Below are positions 1 through 13,400 of a DNA stretch of 64,000 nucleotides, piece by piece. Made by a program: the position numbers and the translations under genes. This DNA is from JAJZQZ01 sp963790415 (GTDB taxonomy: Bacteria > Actinomycetota > Thermoleophilia > RBG-16-64-13). The notes beneath the pieces are model-generated. The model saw only the letters and a program-made list of their open reading frames with translations, did not search any database and was not told the DNA's origin. Where the stretch lies: the NCBI GenBank assembly GCA_963790415.1, contig CAWBOK010000005.1, positions 1-64,000 on the forward strand. Reading direction: 5' to 3'. Numbering within the stretch: position 1 is the first letter of the stretch; the number at the start of each line of letters is the position of its first letter.

Positions 1-1332
1 TACAGGCTCCGCCCGAAGGGCTCCCTTACCTCGTTCAGGGCCAACGCATACTCGCTGAGTTCACGCCGGCGCTGCAGCAGAGTCTGCACGCTCGCGTTCG
101 CCATGTGCTGCGGCTGACTGAGCCGCTGCTCGAGGGCCCGCCCAAGCTCGCGGGCGACCTCCTTCCGCGTTGCCTTATGCGAATGGAGCTGCAAAACGTA
201 TTCATCTAGATGCTTCTCCTTGAGGCGGTTGTACACCACCTCGAGGGCGGCAGCCTTCTCGCTGACGAAGAGGACGCTCTTCCCAACCGCGATGAGCTCG
301 GTGATCATGTTGGCAATCGTCTGGCTCTTACCCGTCCCCGGAGGACCGTCCATGACGAAGCTCCGGCCCTGGGTCGCTGCCCAGATACACTTCCGCTGCG
401 ATGAGTCGGCGTCCAGGATGCTGTGCATGGTCTCAGGAGGAGCCATCTCGTCCAGCCGGTCGTCCGGCTCTTCGAAGCAGTAGTCGGGAACCTCCTCCAC
501 CCCGCCCACCAGCGCATGCACGAATGGATGAGCGGCGATGGCCTCCTGGTTCTCCAGAAGGTCGCGGTACATCACATCCTTGTGGAAGGCAAACCTCCCA
601 AGAACGACCCGGTCCTGAACCTCCCAGCCCCGGAGTTTTCGGATGAGTGTAGCTACGTCCTCGTAGAGCCCCAAAGGCTCCAGTTCTTCATAGTCGTCGA
701 TCGCAGGAAGCGTGATGCCGAAATCTGACTCCAGCTTGAGCGCAAGCGCCGGATTGATGACCACATCTCTTCTAGCAGCCGGTACAGCCGGTCCGGCTCG
801 GACGCCTCCTCGCTCCTCAGTTCGACTGGGACAAGCAGCAGCGGGGCAAGGCAGGGCTTGCTCTCATCTTCCGAGTCGAACCATGGGACTTACCCCGAAC
901 GCTACATAGAGACTCTGCAGGCCTTTGTCCAGGAACTCCTGCGACGCTGCCCAACACTGCGCAAGATGGAGGCGCAGGCGCGCCGGCGTGGCCGGCACGA
1001 AATCGACGCCGTCTCCCCGCACGTGGGCCACAACGTCATCCCGCCTGGGTCGTGCGGCGAGCGGCCCAGCGTCGTCAACCTCGTCGAACAGACCCGGCTT
1101 TGGCGGATCGTAGAACTCCAGGTGGGGGCTTCTTCTCCCTCCAAGAGCTGATAGACGGAGGAGGAATCCGGCTGAACGATCTCGACGCTCGACGCCCTGG
1201 TGTGCGCAAAGTAGAGCAGGCGGTTGCTCCGACTCACGCCTTACCAAATCGTTGCGCCAGGCCACGATCTGGTCGAGGACTTTGTCCGCGTCACCCGGTA
1301 CCAGACGGCTCCAGTTTCTTCTTCGGTCTCAT
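1..1332 (-). pseudogene. DUF4011-type superfamily I helicase, N-terminal part, frameshifted, runs off left edge
   Basis: This is the N-terminal third of a large DUF4011 / AAA_11-type DNA helicase; the C-terminus lies left of the window. Reading across indels on the minus strand gives a start region with QIVAWRNDLV and SRSNRLLYF, which is the DUF4011 hallmark of a helix followed by N-x-LLYF. Then come APLLLVPVELRSEE, a segment resembling INPALALKLESDFGI, and a clean Walker A motif GPPGTGKSQTIANMI at about 300-350. After it the frame continues with VLFVSEKAAALEVV. Proteins of this family often sit in defence islands next to methylases. The start at 1332 needs one base correction near 1311, and at least four frame changes occur before 900. 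It begins about 30 bases after the methylase stop, so it is probably the last gene of the same operon. The substrate is unknown. Confidence 0.75.
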
Positions 1333-1361
1333 CGGCACCGCAGCAATCAGCATCGGCAGCG

Positions 1362-5342
<3,981 letters not shown>

Positions 5343-5406
5343 CAAGCTCCCTTTGGCCCGCGTCGGATGGCAAGGGGGAGTACGCCCACCCTCGAGGCAG
5401 GTACGA

Positions 5407-5497
5407 CTACCCTTCCACGCTCTCGACGGACTCCCACCCGAACGACTCGAGCGCCTTGACGACCTCGCGACCGCTCAGGGCGGGGAAGAGGAGGCAT
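5407..5497 (-). pseudogene. HicA toxin remnant, 29 codons, lacks catalytic His region
   Basis: Directly after the hicB stop (TAG-ATG junction) a frame opens that, with one extra C removed, reads MPPLP then ALSGREVVKALESFGWE and stops after 29 residues. The phrase LSGREVVKAL is the usual N-terminus of a small HicA mRNA interferase. Normal HicA proteins are 60-80 residues and carry a Gly-Ser-His motif after the first helix; that part is absent here. A different frame just downstream gives VVVPA, a motif normally near the C-terminus, so the middle may have been deleted and not merely truncated. The toxin is very probably inactive, while its antitoxin next door is intact. Confidence 0.65.
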
Positions 5498-5704
5498 CTA
5501 GACCGCCACCTCGACCTGCTGCGTCTCCACGGTAAGCGGCATACCGCGCTCGGCCCTCACTTCGAGACAGGCCGCGATCGCCTCGCGGATGTTCTCCAGC
5601 GCCTCCTCCCTGGTTCCCCCCTGGCTGACGCAGCCGGGGATCGACGGGCACTCGGCGATCCAGACACCATCCTCGTCCCTGTCCAAGGTCACGGTGAACT
5701 TCAT
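5498..5704 (-). CDS. hicB: HicB-family antitoxin
   Basis: A 68-residue HicB antitoxin. It begins MKFTVTLDRDEDGVWIAEC and continues with PSIPGCVSQGGTREEALENI, the standard HicB fold (degenerate RNase H) with its IPGC and G-T-EEAL motifs. The ATG at 5704 is preferred over the GTG six bases upstream because a GGGGAG ribosome site sits at a proper distance from the ATG only. It overlaps the start of a broken hicA and is followed by the methylase gene. The short protein lacks an extended DNA-binding domain, so direct autoregulation is uncertain despite the palindrome upstream. Confidence 0.85.
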   Translation of the reverse strand: MKFTVTLDRDEDGVWIAECPSIPGCVSQGGTREEALENIREAIAACLEVRAERGMPLTVETQQVEVAV

Positions 5705-5726
5705 GGTCACTCCCCTGATCGGCGGT

Positions 5727-5740
5727 TACCATCAATGGTA
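5727..5740. promoter_or_regulatory. Perfect inverted repeat upstream of hicB
   Basis: TACCAT-CA-ATGGTA is a perfect 6+6 inverted repeat, 23 bases upstream of the hicB start. Its position fits an operator for TA autoregulation. No convincing -35 box accompanies it, so the function is inferred from location only. Confidence 0.4.
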
Positions 5741-5797
5741 CCCCCTGACGCCCGGCGTGGTCAGGTGCTTGGGCCGCAGGACAGCTGGACTGACTAC

Positions 5798-6220
5798 TCA
5801 CGATTGCGCAGGTCGAGTTTGATCCGTTCCATCACGACCTCCCACGGCTCGCCGGCGTCCGGGTTGCGCTCGTGGTCGGCGATCCGCTCGTCGAGCAGCG
5901 CCCGCATCTCGGGCGTCAGTGGCCAGTTCTCGCGGTCCGGGTCCATACCGTCCCAGAGGCTTTGAGCCACCTCGATGCCGTGGGAGACTTGGGCGAAGTC
6001 GATGTCGGCCGCCGTGACGTCGACGCTCACGTCCACCAACTCGGCCGCCTGGCGCGACGCCGCGCTCGGCCAGGACCTCAAGGCAGGCTTCGATCGCCTC
6101 GCGGACGTTCGCGATCGCCTCATCCCGGGTGGCGCCTTGGCTCACGCACCCGGGGAGGGCGAGGCACTCGGCGATCCAGACGCCGTCCTCATCGGTCCAG
6201 AGATTGACGAAGAAGTCCAC
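5798..6220 (-). CDS. HicB-like antitoxin joined to a CHP02574-type addiction-module protein, one frameshift
   Basis: The first half from GTG 6220 reads VDFFVNLWTDEDGVWIAEC and LALPGCVSQGATRDEA, a HicB domain closely similar to the one at 5498-5704. After one frame change near 6065 it continues AAELVDVSVDVTAADIDF, the usual HicB end. Without a stop it then runs into WPLTPEMRALLDERIADHE and NPDAGEPWEVV. That second part matches the addiction-module component family CHP02574 (the pattern is L-T-x-E, a D-x-R-x-A-x-x-E helix, then NP-x-AG-x-PWEEV). It is either a fused antitoxin or two genes that run together because of an indel. No toxin gene is recognisable beside it. Confidence 0.6.
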   Translation of the reverse strand: MDFFVNLWTDEDGVWIAECLALPGCVSQGATRDEAIANVREAIEACLEVLAERGVAPGGRVGGRERRRHGGRHRLRPSLPRHRGGSKPLGRYGPGPRELATDARDAGAARRADRRPRAQPGRRRAVGGRDGTDQTRPAQS

Positions 6221-6443
6221 GTCAGGCCTCACCCGCCGTCGTACCGCAGGACCTCCACCGATCAGCATGCGCCCGAGCCGCGTACCTGAGCCGTCCCAAG
6301 GAACCTTGGTCGCATGGCGCCTCGACGACGCGAGCGCTAGTCTCCATCCCGGAATCGGCGCACAACTGCCAGGCAAGGAACTCAACCGCGAGGGGGGCTA
6401 GAATGGGAGAACACATGACCCACCATGGTATGAGGGGAGCCGG

Positions 6444-6658
6444 CATGCACGGGGAGTTCACGGCGGTTGTGAAGCACAGTGGTGACTGGTGGATCGGCTG
6501 GATCGAGGAGATCCCCGGAGTCAACTGCCAGGAAGCCACTCGGGATGAACTCCTCGATACCCTTGCCGTGACACTGCGAGAGGTGCTCGAGACTCAACCG
6601 CCAGGACGCCCTCGCCGGAGTCGAGGCGCCGTATGCGGAGGAGACCATAGTCTTGTGA
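6444..6658 (+). CDS. HicB-like antitoxin (plus strand), one frameshift
   Basis: A HicB-like protein of about 71 residues: MHGEFTAVVKHSGDWWIGWI, then EEIPGVNCQEATRDELLDTL. After a one-base deletion near 6592 it continues LNRQDALAGVEAPYAEETIV. The ATG at 6444 has a GGGGAG ribosome site five bases upstream; earlier ATGs at 6403 and 6415 are in frame but lack one. The stop TGA overlaps the GTG of the following hicA remnant, the usual translational coupling of these pairs. In this arrangement the antitoxin precedes the toxin. Confidence 0.7.
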
Positions 6659-6765
6659 AACGGCGGCGTCTCATCGAACAATCCGCAATCCCGAGACACG
6701 CCGAGATAGACAACACCCTTGCCCGTAGGATCTGCCGCGACTTGGGGGTTCCCCCGATACCGTAG
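6655..6765 (+). pseudogene. HicA-like toxin with internal deletion, 36 codons
   Basis: The frame reads VKRRRLIEQSAIPRHAEIDN then TLARRICRDLGVPPIP. The first nine residues match the start of this HicA subfamily (K-R-x-x-LI-x-x-L), and everything from SAIPRH onward matches its C-terminal end. The 20-30 residues normally between them, which hold the glycine-rich turn and the catalytic His, are missing in frame. The antitoxin upstream overlaps by four bases. The toxin is probably dead. A random frameshift would not join the two ends in the correct frame, so this looks like a clean deletion. Confidence 0.65.
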
Positions 6766-6908
6766 ACACGACCGGCTCTCGGTCAAGCGCTCCCCGCAGG
6801 ATTCCCTAGTTGCCATCTGATCGCCCGCGCCTCTCACCCCACCACCGCCGGCACCACGACCGATTCCCCACGCTGCACGTTAACGGTCCCATGTGCGACG
6901 GTCCTCAC

Positions 6909-7223
6909 TCATGCGACCTTGAGCGGCCTGATCCGTTCCACCTCGGCGCCGATCGCCCGTTCCGCGTCCCAGAGGTCGACGGCGCGCTGCGCGTTCAGCC
7001 AGAATTCCGCCGAGTTACCAAACAGGCGGGCGAGACGCAGGGCCATCTCCGGGCTGAGGGAGCGACGCTCACGCAGTAGCTCATTGACCGTCTGGCGAGA
7101 GACCTCGAGCGAGGCAGCCAAGCCGGCGACACTCAAGCCGTAGTCAGGCAGGAAGTCCTCCCGCAACATCTCGCCGGGATGCGTGGGCCGGATCTTCCGC
7201 TTGGTCGTGTTGGGGATGCTCAT
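6909..7223 (-). CDS. higA: HigA-family antitoxin (XRE helix-turn-helix)
   Basis: A 104-residue HigA antitoxin. It contains RPTHPGEMLREDFLPDYGLS, then a helix-turn-helix with LAASLEVSRQTVNELLRERR, then LSPEMALRLARLFGNSAEFW. These are the family signatures HPGE-x-L and a recognition helix with SR-x-TV. It lies 15 bases downstream of higB on the same strand, the toxin-first order typical of higBA. It should bind HigB and, through its helix-turn-helix, the palindrome in the promoter at 7527-7555. The frame is intact, unlike most neighbouring genes. Confidence 0.92.
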   Translation of the reverse strand: MSIPNTTKRKIRPTHPGEMLREDFLPDYGLSVAGLAASLEVSRQTVNELLRERRSLSPEMALRLARLFGNSAEFWLNAQRAVDLWDAERAIGAEVERIRPLKVA

Positions 7224-7238
7224 GCTGGCTCCTCTGCT

Positions 7239-7520
7239 TCAGTGATAGTCCGTGATCTCGACTTCGAATGCATCGCCGTCAATGAAATGAAAGCAGACGC
7301 GCCACTGGTCGTTGACTGAAATCGAGTACTGGCCTTTGCGGTCTCCTTCGAGCGCGTGAAGTCGATTTCCGAGCGGTGCACGCAGGTCCTCGACTCGGGT
7401 CGCCAGATCTATGTACTCGAGCTTTCGCACGGCCCGCTTGATGATGTCCGGCGGCAATCGACGCGATCGACCGGTCAGATAAAGAGACTGCGTCTCGGCG
7501 TCGGCGAAGGACCTGATCAC
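7239..7520 (-). CDS. higB: HigB/RelE-family mRNA interferase toxin
   Basis: A 93-residue RelE/HigB-type toxin: IRSFADAETQSLYLTGRSRR at the start, VRKLEYIDLATRVEDLRAP in the middle, then GNRLHALEGDRKGQYSISVN and DQWRVCFHFIDGDAFEVEI at the end. The QYSI-x-x-N-x-QWR-x-CF motif supplies the conserved Arg and aromatic residues of ribosome-dependent mRNA cleavage in this family. The start is GTG 7520. A -10 element ends about seven bases before it, so the mRNA may be leaderless. This is the only TA toxin in the island that reads intact and full length. Confidence 0.92.
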   Translation of the reverse strand: MIRSFADAETQSLYLTGRSRRLPPDIIKRAVRKLEYIDLATRVEDLRAPLGNRLHALEGDRKGQYSISVNDQWRVCFHFIDGDAFEVEITDYH

Positions 7521-7526
7521 CGGTCA

Positions 7527-7555
7527 AACGTACTCTGTCACGTGACACATGTCAA
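7527..7555 (-). promoter_or_regulatory. higBA promoter with palindromic operator
   Basis: On the minus strand TTGACA (7550-7555) and TACGTT (7527-7532) are separated by exactly 17 bases. The spacer contains a perfect 12-base palindrome, TGTCACGTGACA (7536-7547). This fits a sigma70-type promoter repressed by HigA. The -35 box overlaps the stop codon of the upstream SNF2 gene (7552-7554), so higBA has its own promoter inside the defence operon. Confidence 0.65.
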
Positions 7556-10419
7556 CTGGAAAGAACCGCCGGCAGGAACACATACAGCCCCAGCACGTCC
7601 GCCGGCAACTCGGGCGTCACGGTCGCCGCCTTCCCGTCCGCCCGCGTCCACGCCTGACGCACGCGCTCGTGGGAGCCGGCCAACACGGCCGCCCGCTCCT
7701 CGGCCACCTGGTCGAGATGGGGTCGAACCTGATCGAAGTCGCCCAGTATCCGCTCCAGCGCGGCCTGCGCCTGGTCGGGCGCGATGTTGCCCGTGGGCGC
7801 CGCGGCCAGCAGACCCTCGACCTCCTCGTCGGCGAGCCACTCCGCCTCCGACGGGCGCCCCGCGGAAGGCGACCACTCGGCACTCCTCGGCCAGGAGGGC
7901 ACCGCGGCGACCCAGGGCGTCGGTGATGTGGAAGCGCAGACGCAGGAGCAGGAGCGTGGTGCGTTTCTGCGACGTCGCTCGTGCGGACGACCCCGAGACG
8001 CTTGGCCGGCGCCTCCTCGAGGGCGTCCAGGGCCGCATCGGCCACGTGGGTGGCCAGACCCTCCACCACCGGATGGGTCCGCGAGAGGTAGAGCCTCCCC
8101 ATCCCCCACCGGAAGCTCGAAACGTCCCCGGAAGCGGGTCGCGTCCAAGAGCCCCATCGCCTCGCGCAGGGCGTGGCGGAGACTCGGCCAGATCGACGGT
8201 CACCGCGTCGTCGCCGGTGACCACGGCTTTGTGGGCGACGAGGGCGTCGCGCACGAAGCGCTCGACGTCGAGACCGCTGCCGATGGCGGCCCGCACCTCG
8301 GCCAGCTCCCCGCTCACCTCGTCCACCTTGATGGTCTCCTGGGCGAACATGGTGCGCGAGCGTTTCTCCCGGTCGGCGGCCGCCTCCCACTGGCGGTGGA
8401 CGTCGTCGCGCTTCCGCTCGGCGAGATCCTCCGAGACTCCAGCATGAGCTGATCGGGCCGGCGTCCGGCCTGCTCGCGGAGCAGAAGCCCCTCCAGGAGG
8501 GCCTCCACCAGATGCCTCGGTGTCCACCGGCACCGGCACCGAGATGCCCAGGGAGCTGCGGATGGCCTTGTGCTTGCGCAGCAGGACGTCGAGCACGATG
8601 CCGTCGATCTGGTTGTCGGTGCCGTAGTAGGTGAGCACGCGCACCTTGGGGTTCTTCTGGCCGTAGCGGTCGACGCGGCCTTCGCGCTGCTCGTGGCGGG
8701 TGGGGTTCCAGGAGAGGTCGTAGTGGACGCACGGCGTCGAAGTGCTCCTGGAGGTTGATGCCCTCGCTCAGGCAGTCGGTGCAGACCAGCACGCGGCGTC
8801 GGCTGCTCGCCGAGGGCGGCGACCCGCGCCTCGCGCTCGGCCGGCGGCAGGGTGCCGGTGACCGCGGCCACCTCGGTGTCCTTGGCAGGCGCCTTGCGCA
8901 GGTCCTCGGCCACGTACTCGGCCGTGGGGATGAAGCGGCAGAAGACGATGGGGCGGAAGCCGTCCTTGCAGGAGCTCCGCCACCAGCGCGATGGCCTTCT
9001 GGAGCTTGGCGTCCTTGGCGCCGCGCAGGGCGTCGGCCTCGCGGGCCATCTCCAGGAGACGGCGGCGGGCGCGCGGCGTCGTCGCCTCGTCGTCTTCGTC
9101 GGCGTCGCCGCCGGGGATGACGTCGGTGCCCTCGGCCGCGTCGGCGTCCATGAGGTCGAGCACCGTGCGGCGGCCGATCTCGTCGGCCTCCTCCGGCGTC
9201 TCGGTGTCGGCGGCGGCCGCGCGGGTGCGCAGGGTGGCGGCCGCGGCGGCCGGGCTGGAGGCCAGGGAGCGCAGCAGGGCGAGCGCCGACCACCAGCGGA
9301 CCCGCTGGCGGCGGCGGTCGCCGGCGGCGTCGGTGACCGTCTCGCGGGCGTAGCGCAGGACCCGCTCGAAGAGCTTCTTGTACTCGGGCGAGAGCTTGTA
9401 GGTCTCCTCCAGCTCCTCGCGCTCGGGGAAGGGCGTGTCCTCGTCCAGGTAGCTGCGGATGTCGCCCCGGCGGCGCTGGACGAAGTGCCGGGCCAGGCGC
9501 TGGCGGTGCGGCTCGTTCTGGTCGCCGCCGAGATCCATCGGGCAGCTGGCAGGAAGTCCGGGTCGAGGAAGCCCAGCAGCGAGCGGAAGGCCTCCTCCTT
9601 GCCGCTGTGCGGCGTGGCGGTCACCAGGATCAGGTGGCGCTTCGGGTCGGCGGCCAGACCCGGCCACCAGCTTGTGGCGCTGGATCTGGGCGCTGCGGCC
9701 GTCGGCGGCCGAGGCGCAGGTGTGGGCCTCGTCGACGATCACGAGCTCGGGGCAGGCGTCCGGAGGAACTCCTCGACGCGGCGCGGTCGACTTGATGAAG
9801 TCGATCGAGACCACCACGAAGGGGTAGCGGTCGAAGAGGGACTCGCCGAGGCCGCAGTCCGCGCTCGAGCCGGGCGGCGGTGCCGGCGAGCACCAGCTCG
9901 GCGTCGATGTGGAACTTGTCGCGCAGCTCCCTCTGCCACTGCTCGGCCAGGTGCGGCGGACAGAGCACGGCCAGGCGCTCGCACCTCGCCGCGGTCGAGC
10001 AGCTCCCGGGCGATCAGCCCGGCCTCGATGGTCTTGCCGATGCCCACGTCGTCGGCGATGAGCAGGCGCACCGGGTCGAGCTTGAGCGCCATGAGCAGCG
10101 GCACCAGCTGGTAGGGCCGCGGCTCGACGCGCGATGCGCGGCGAAGGAGCGGAACGGCCCGGCGCTGGAGCGGAAGCCGAGGCGCACGGCGTCGCGCAGC
10201 AGCCGCGCGGAGCGGTAGTCGCCGATCTGGCGCGGGTCACGCGGGTCGGGCAGCGCGAACGGCGCCGGCTCGACCGGCTCCAGGGCCGGGAGGATGCCGG
10301 CGACCTCGTCGTCGGTGCCGCCCAGCGGCCGCAGCACCAGCAGGTCGCCCTCGGACTCGGGCAGCACCACCCACTCGCGCCCGCGGGCGCGCACCAGGGA
10401 GCCGACGGCGAAGCGTCAT
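7552..10419 (-). pseudogene. drmD: SNF2-family helicase, DISARM DrmD-like, many frameshifts
   Basis: About 950 residues of a SNF2-type ATPase, the DrmD component of class 1 DISARM. Visible motifs in order are the start MT-FAVGSLVRARGREW; Walker A LLIADDVGIGKTIEAGL (about 10050); Walker B LVIVDEAHTCAS (about 9740); TATPHSGKEEAFRSL (about 9610); SYLDEDTPFPEREELEE; the C-terminal helicase half with FCRFIPTAEYVAEDL (about 8930), VLVCTDCLSEGINLQEHFD and R-x-x-RYGQK; and the end LGLYVFLPAVLSS. The start ATG 10419 overlaps the upstream gene's TGA. At least ten one-base indels break the frame, including an extra C three codons after the start. Segment length and codon usage between the breaks remain normal. 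The higBA promoter overlaps the 3' end. Confidence 0.8.
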
Positions 10420-13400
10420 GCGCTCGCCTCCCGCTGCCTTGCCGAAGACGTACGGGATACTTGTCGATGATCGCCCCCAGTCGTCCTGGTGATGGAAGCG
10501 GATGACCGTGTAGCCGACGTCCTCCATGCAGGCGGTCTGGGCGGCGTCGCGCGCCTGGCGCTCCGGGATAGTCGTGCGGCGGGCCGTCGATGTAGACGGC
10601 GACCTGGTCCTCGTCGTAGAGGAAGTCGGGCCGGGTGGAGCAGGCCTCGATCGAGCTTCTGCGCGTGCGAGGGCAGGCGGAGGTCATGCTTCTCCAGCAA
10701 GCTGCGAGCCAGCGCCGCTCGAGCTCGCGAGCCCGCCTGGTTCATGAGCATCTGCAGGTGCTCGGCGCGGGTGAGGCCGGTGGGCGAGGCCTCCACCGTG
10801 CGCGTCGCGCAAGCCGCAGCAGCAGCTCGCGTGATCGAGCTGCCGGTCGAGCAAGCTGGTGGTCGCGCTGGTTCTGGTAGCTCAGCAGGCAGTCGTAGCA
10901 GGCGGCTTCGCAGTCTTCGCGGCGCGCAGGGCGCGGCGCAGGTCGTCGCCGGTCTCCGGGTCGAAGTGGCAGAGGTCGAGCGCCTCGCGCGCCACCGCGC
11001 CGAGCAGCACCGGGCGCTTCGAGCAGACGACGCAGCACGCCGGCCCCACCTTCGGCCGCCTCGTAGAGCAGGATGCGCCGCGGGTCTCGTCGCTGGGCAG
11101 GGACTCGACGGCCAGCTCGTTGTCCTCCAGCTGGTAGAGCGACCTGGATCGCGCTCTTCAGCGCCGCCTGCAGCGAGGCATTCTCCGTCGGGTCGAGCGG
11201 AGTCCGCCAGGTCGACGAGCAGGCAGTTGCGGTGATCCTCCACAAAGGGGATGACCCGGGCCGTTGCGCGGCGACTGCGGGATCCTGATCGTCGTCGTCC
11301 TCGGTCGTCGTCCTGGTTCTTCGCCCAGTAGCCGCGCTCGATGTCGAGGACGAAGCCGAGCTGATCCTTGTTCGCCCGCCGCGCCCAACCCATGTTGATC
11401 CGCCAGATGCGTGGCCGCGTGGCCGTAGGTGAGCTTCGCGAGCGGCCGTCGCCGTCGGCCGTCGACCGTCGGCCGTGCTGGCACGTGCGCCTTCACCCCG
11501 TCGCTCGGCGAAGCGGACGCGCGGTGGCCAGCTCGTAGCCGTAGGCGCATGCGCTCCTCTTCGTCGGAGTTGATGCGGTCGCGGCGCGGGTGGAGACGTT
11601 CTGCAGGCGGAAGAGATTGCGTGAGGCGCTGGCCGAGGAGCGCGCCGCAGCTCTCGCAGAGGTCGGGGCCGTCACCGTCGCCGAACTGGTGCAGGTAGCC
11701 GCAGTGCGCGCAGAGTCTTGGCCCGGCGTGGTCGATGATCGTCGTCCTCGCCTCACCGGCAGGATGACCTTGTTGATGATGTACCGCGAACCCTCGTGGT
11801 AGACGATGGCCCGGGGACCGAACTCCGAGATGGCCAGGAAGCGCGGGCGCGAGAGGAACTCGTCCCGTGTCTTCCCTGGACCTGCGTCCCGGGGATGAAG
11901 GCCGAGAGCGGCAGCCGCGGGAAGCTGTAGCCCGGGCAGGAAGCCCTCGCTGGCGAAGTAGCGGTAGCTGTAGAAGTCGGACTGGAGCAGCTTGTCCACG
12001 TCGGTGAGCAGGTTCAGCTGCTGCTCGGCCTCGGCCCGCAGGCGCTTGGCCTGCGCTCTTGTCCTGCGCGGCTCGCCGAGGCGTCGGCGATGATCTTGCT
12101 GCTGGGCGTCGGCCTGGGCGTAGCGCGCTCCGGTAGAGGTCGCGCCAGCGGTCGCAGGCCCGGTCGAAGCGCAGCGCCACCTGGTCGAGCACCTCGTCCA
12201 GCCAGCCCTCGCTGTACCAGTCGGCGTCCTCGAGCTCGTCGCGGCAGGTGTCCAGAATCGCCGCCGCCCGCACGCGGGCCCGCTCCCGGGCTGCTCCGCG
12301 TCGATAGACCGTCCAGCAGACTGCTGCTGCAGTCGCCAGCGTGGGCTCGTCCCCGCGACAGGTCGAGCACGTCCTTCAGCGACTTGCCCAGGGACAGGCC
12401 GGTCTCGGCCAGCCAGACGGCGTGGACGTGGGCCCGGACCAGGTCCTCGTTGGCCAGATCGAGCCGCGGCGGCGTCACCGCGCCGGCGACCATCTGCTCC
12501 GGGCCGCTTGAAGAAGTACTGGTCGTGCGGGCTGCCGGTGGAGCAGTAGGTGAAGACCAGGGCCGGCTGACCGCTCCGGCCCGCGCGACCGCTGCGCTGG
12601 GCGTAGTTGGCCGGGGTCGGCGGGACGTTGCGCATGTTGACCACGTTGAGCTCGGCGATGTCGACGCCCAGCTCCATGGTCGGCGAGCAGAAGAGGATCG
12701 GCAGGCGCCCTTCGCGGAAACGGTCCTCCCGCTCCTCCGGCGCTGCTCGTAGGCACCTGGGCGGTGTGCTCGCGGGCCTCGAGGCCGACCATGCCCTGCG
12801 GCCACCTGCCGGTAGAAATCGACGAAGAACGGATTGGGCGGGCCGCCCTCGTCCGGCAGGTTCGGCACCCGGATGGGATCGTGGTGGCACGCACGAGCCG
12901 TCGCCCGCCTTCCAGAGCATGGCGGAGGCGGCAGCTGGTAGCCGGGCACGTCGCCGTCGCCGCGCGGTGCCGCGACCTGCTCGACCAGTCCGGCCACACG
13001 CAGAGTCTTCAGAAGAGTTGCTGGATGATCGCCTCGGTCTCGGGCACCTTCAGCTCTGCCGCCGAAGTCGGGGAACGTGGCCGCGCGGCGGAGGAACTGC
13101 GCCGAAACCGCTCCGCGACGGAGAGGTAGAGCTCGCGCCGAAATCGTCCCGCTTCGCCTTCGAGCGCGGGATACAGGATGACGCCCCGTCTCGAAGCGGC
13201 TCCTTCTCGTCGATCGCCCACGGCGGGCAGAGCCGCTGGTTGCTCTGCTGGACTCAGCCGCTCCTGGAATCCGGCCTCGAGGTAGTCGACCTTGATGGCG
13301 AGCTCCCGGCGCATGCAGTCGAGCAGCGCGCCCGGCGACCTTCGCCCGCGTCTCGGGCGTGGCCGTGGCCAACGCCGGGTGCACGTCCGGCCCACTCCTC

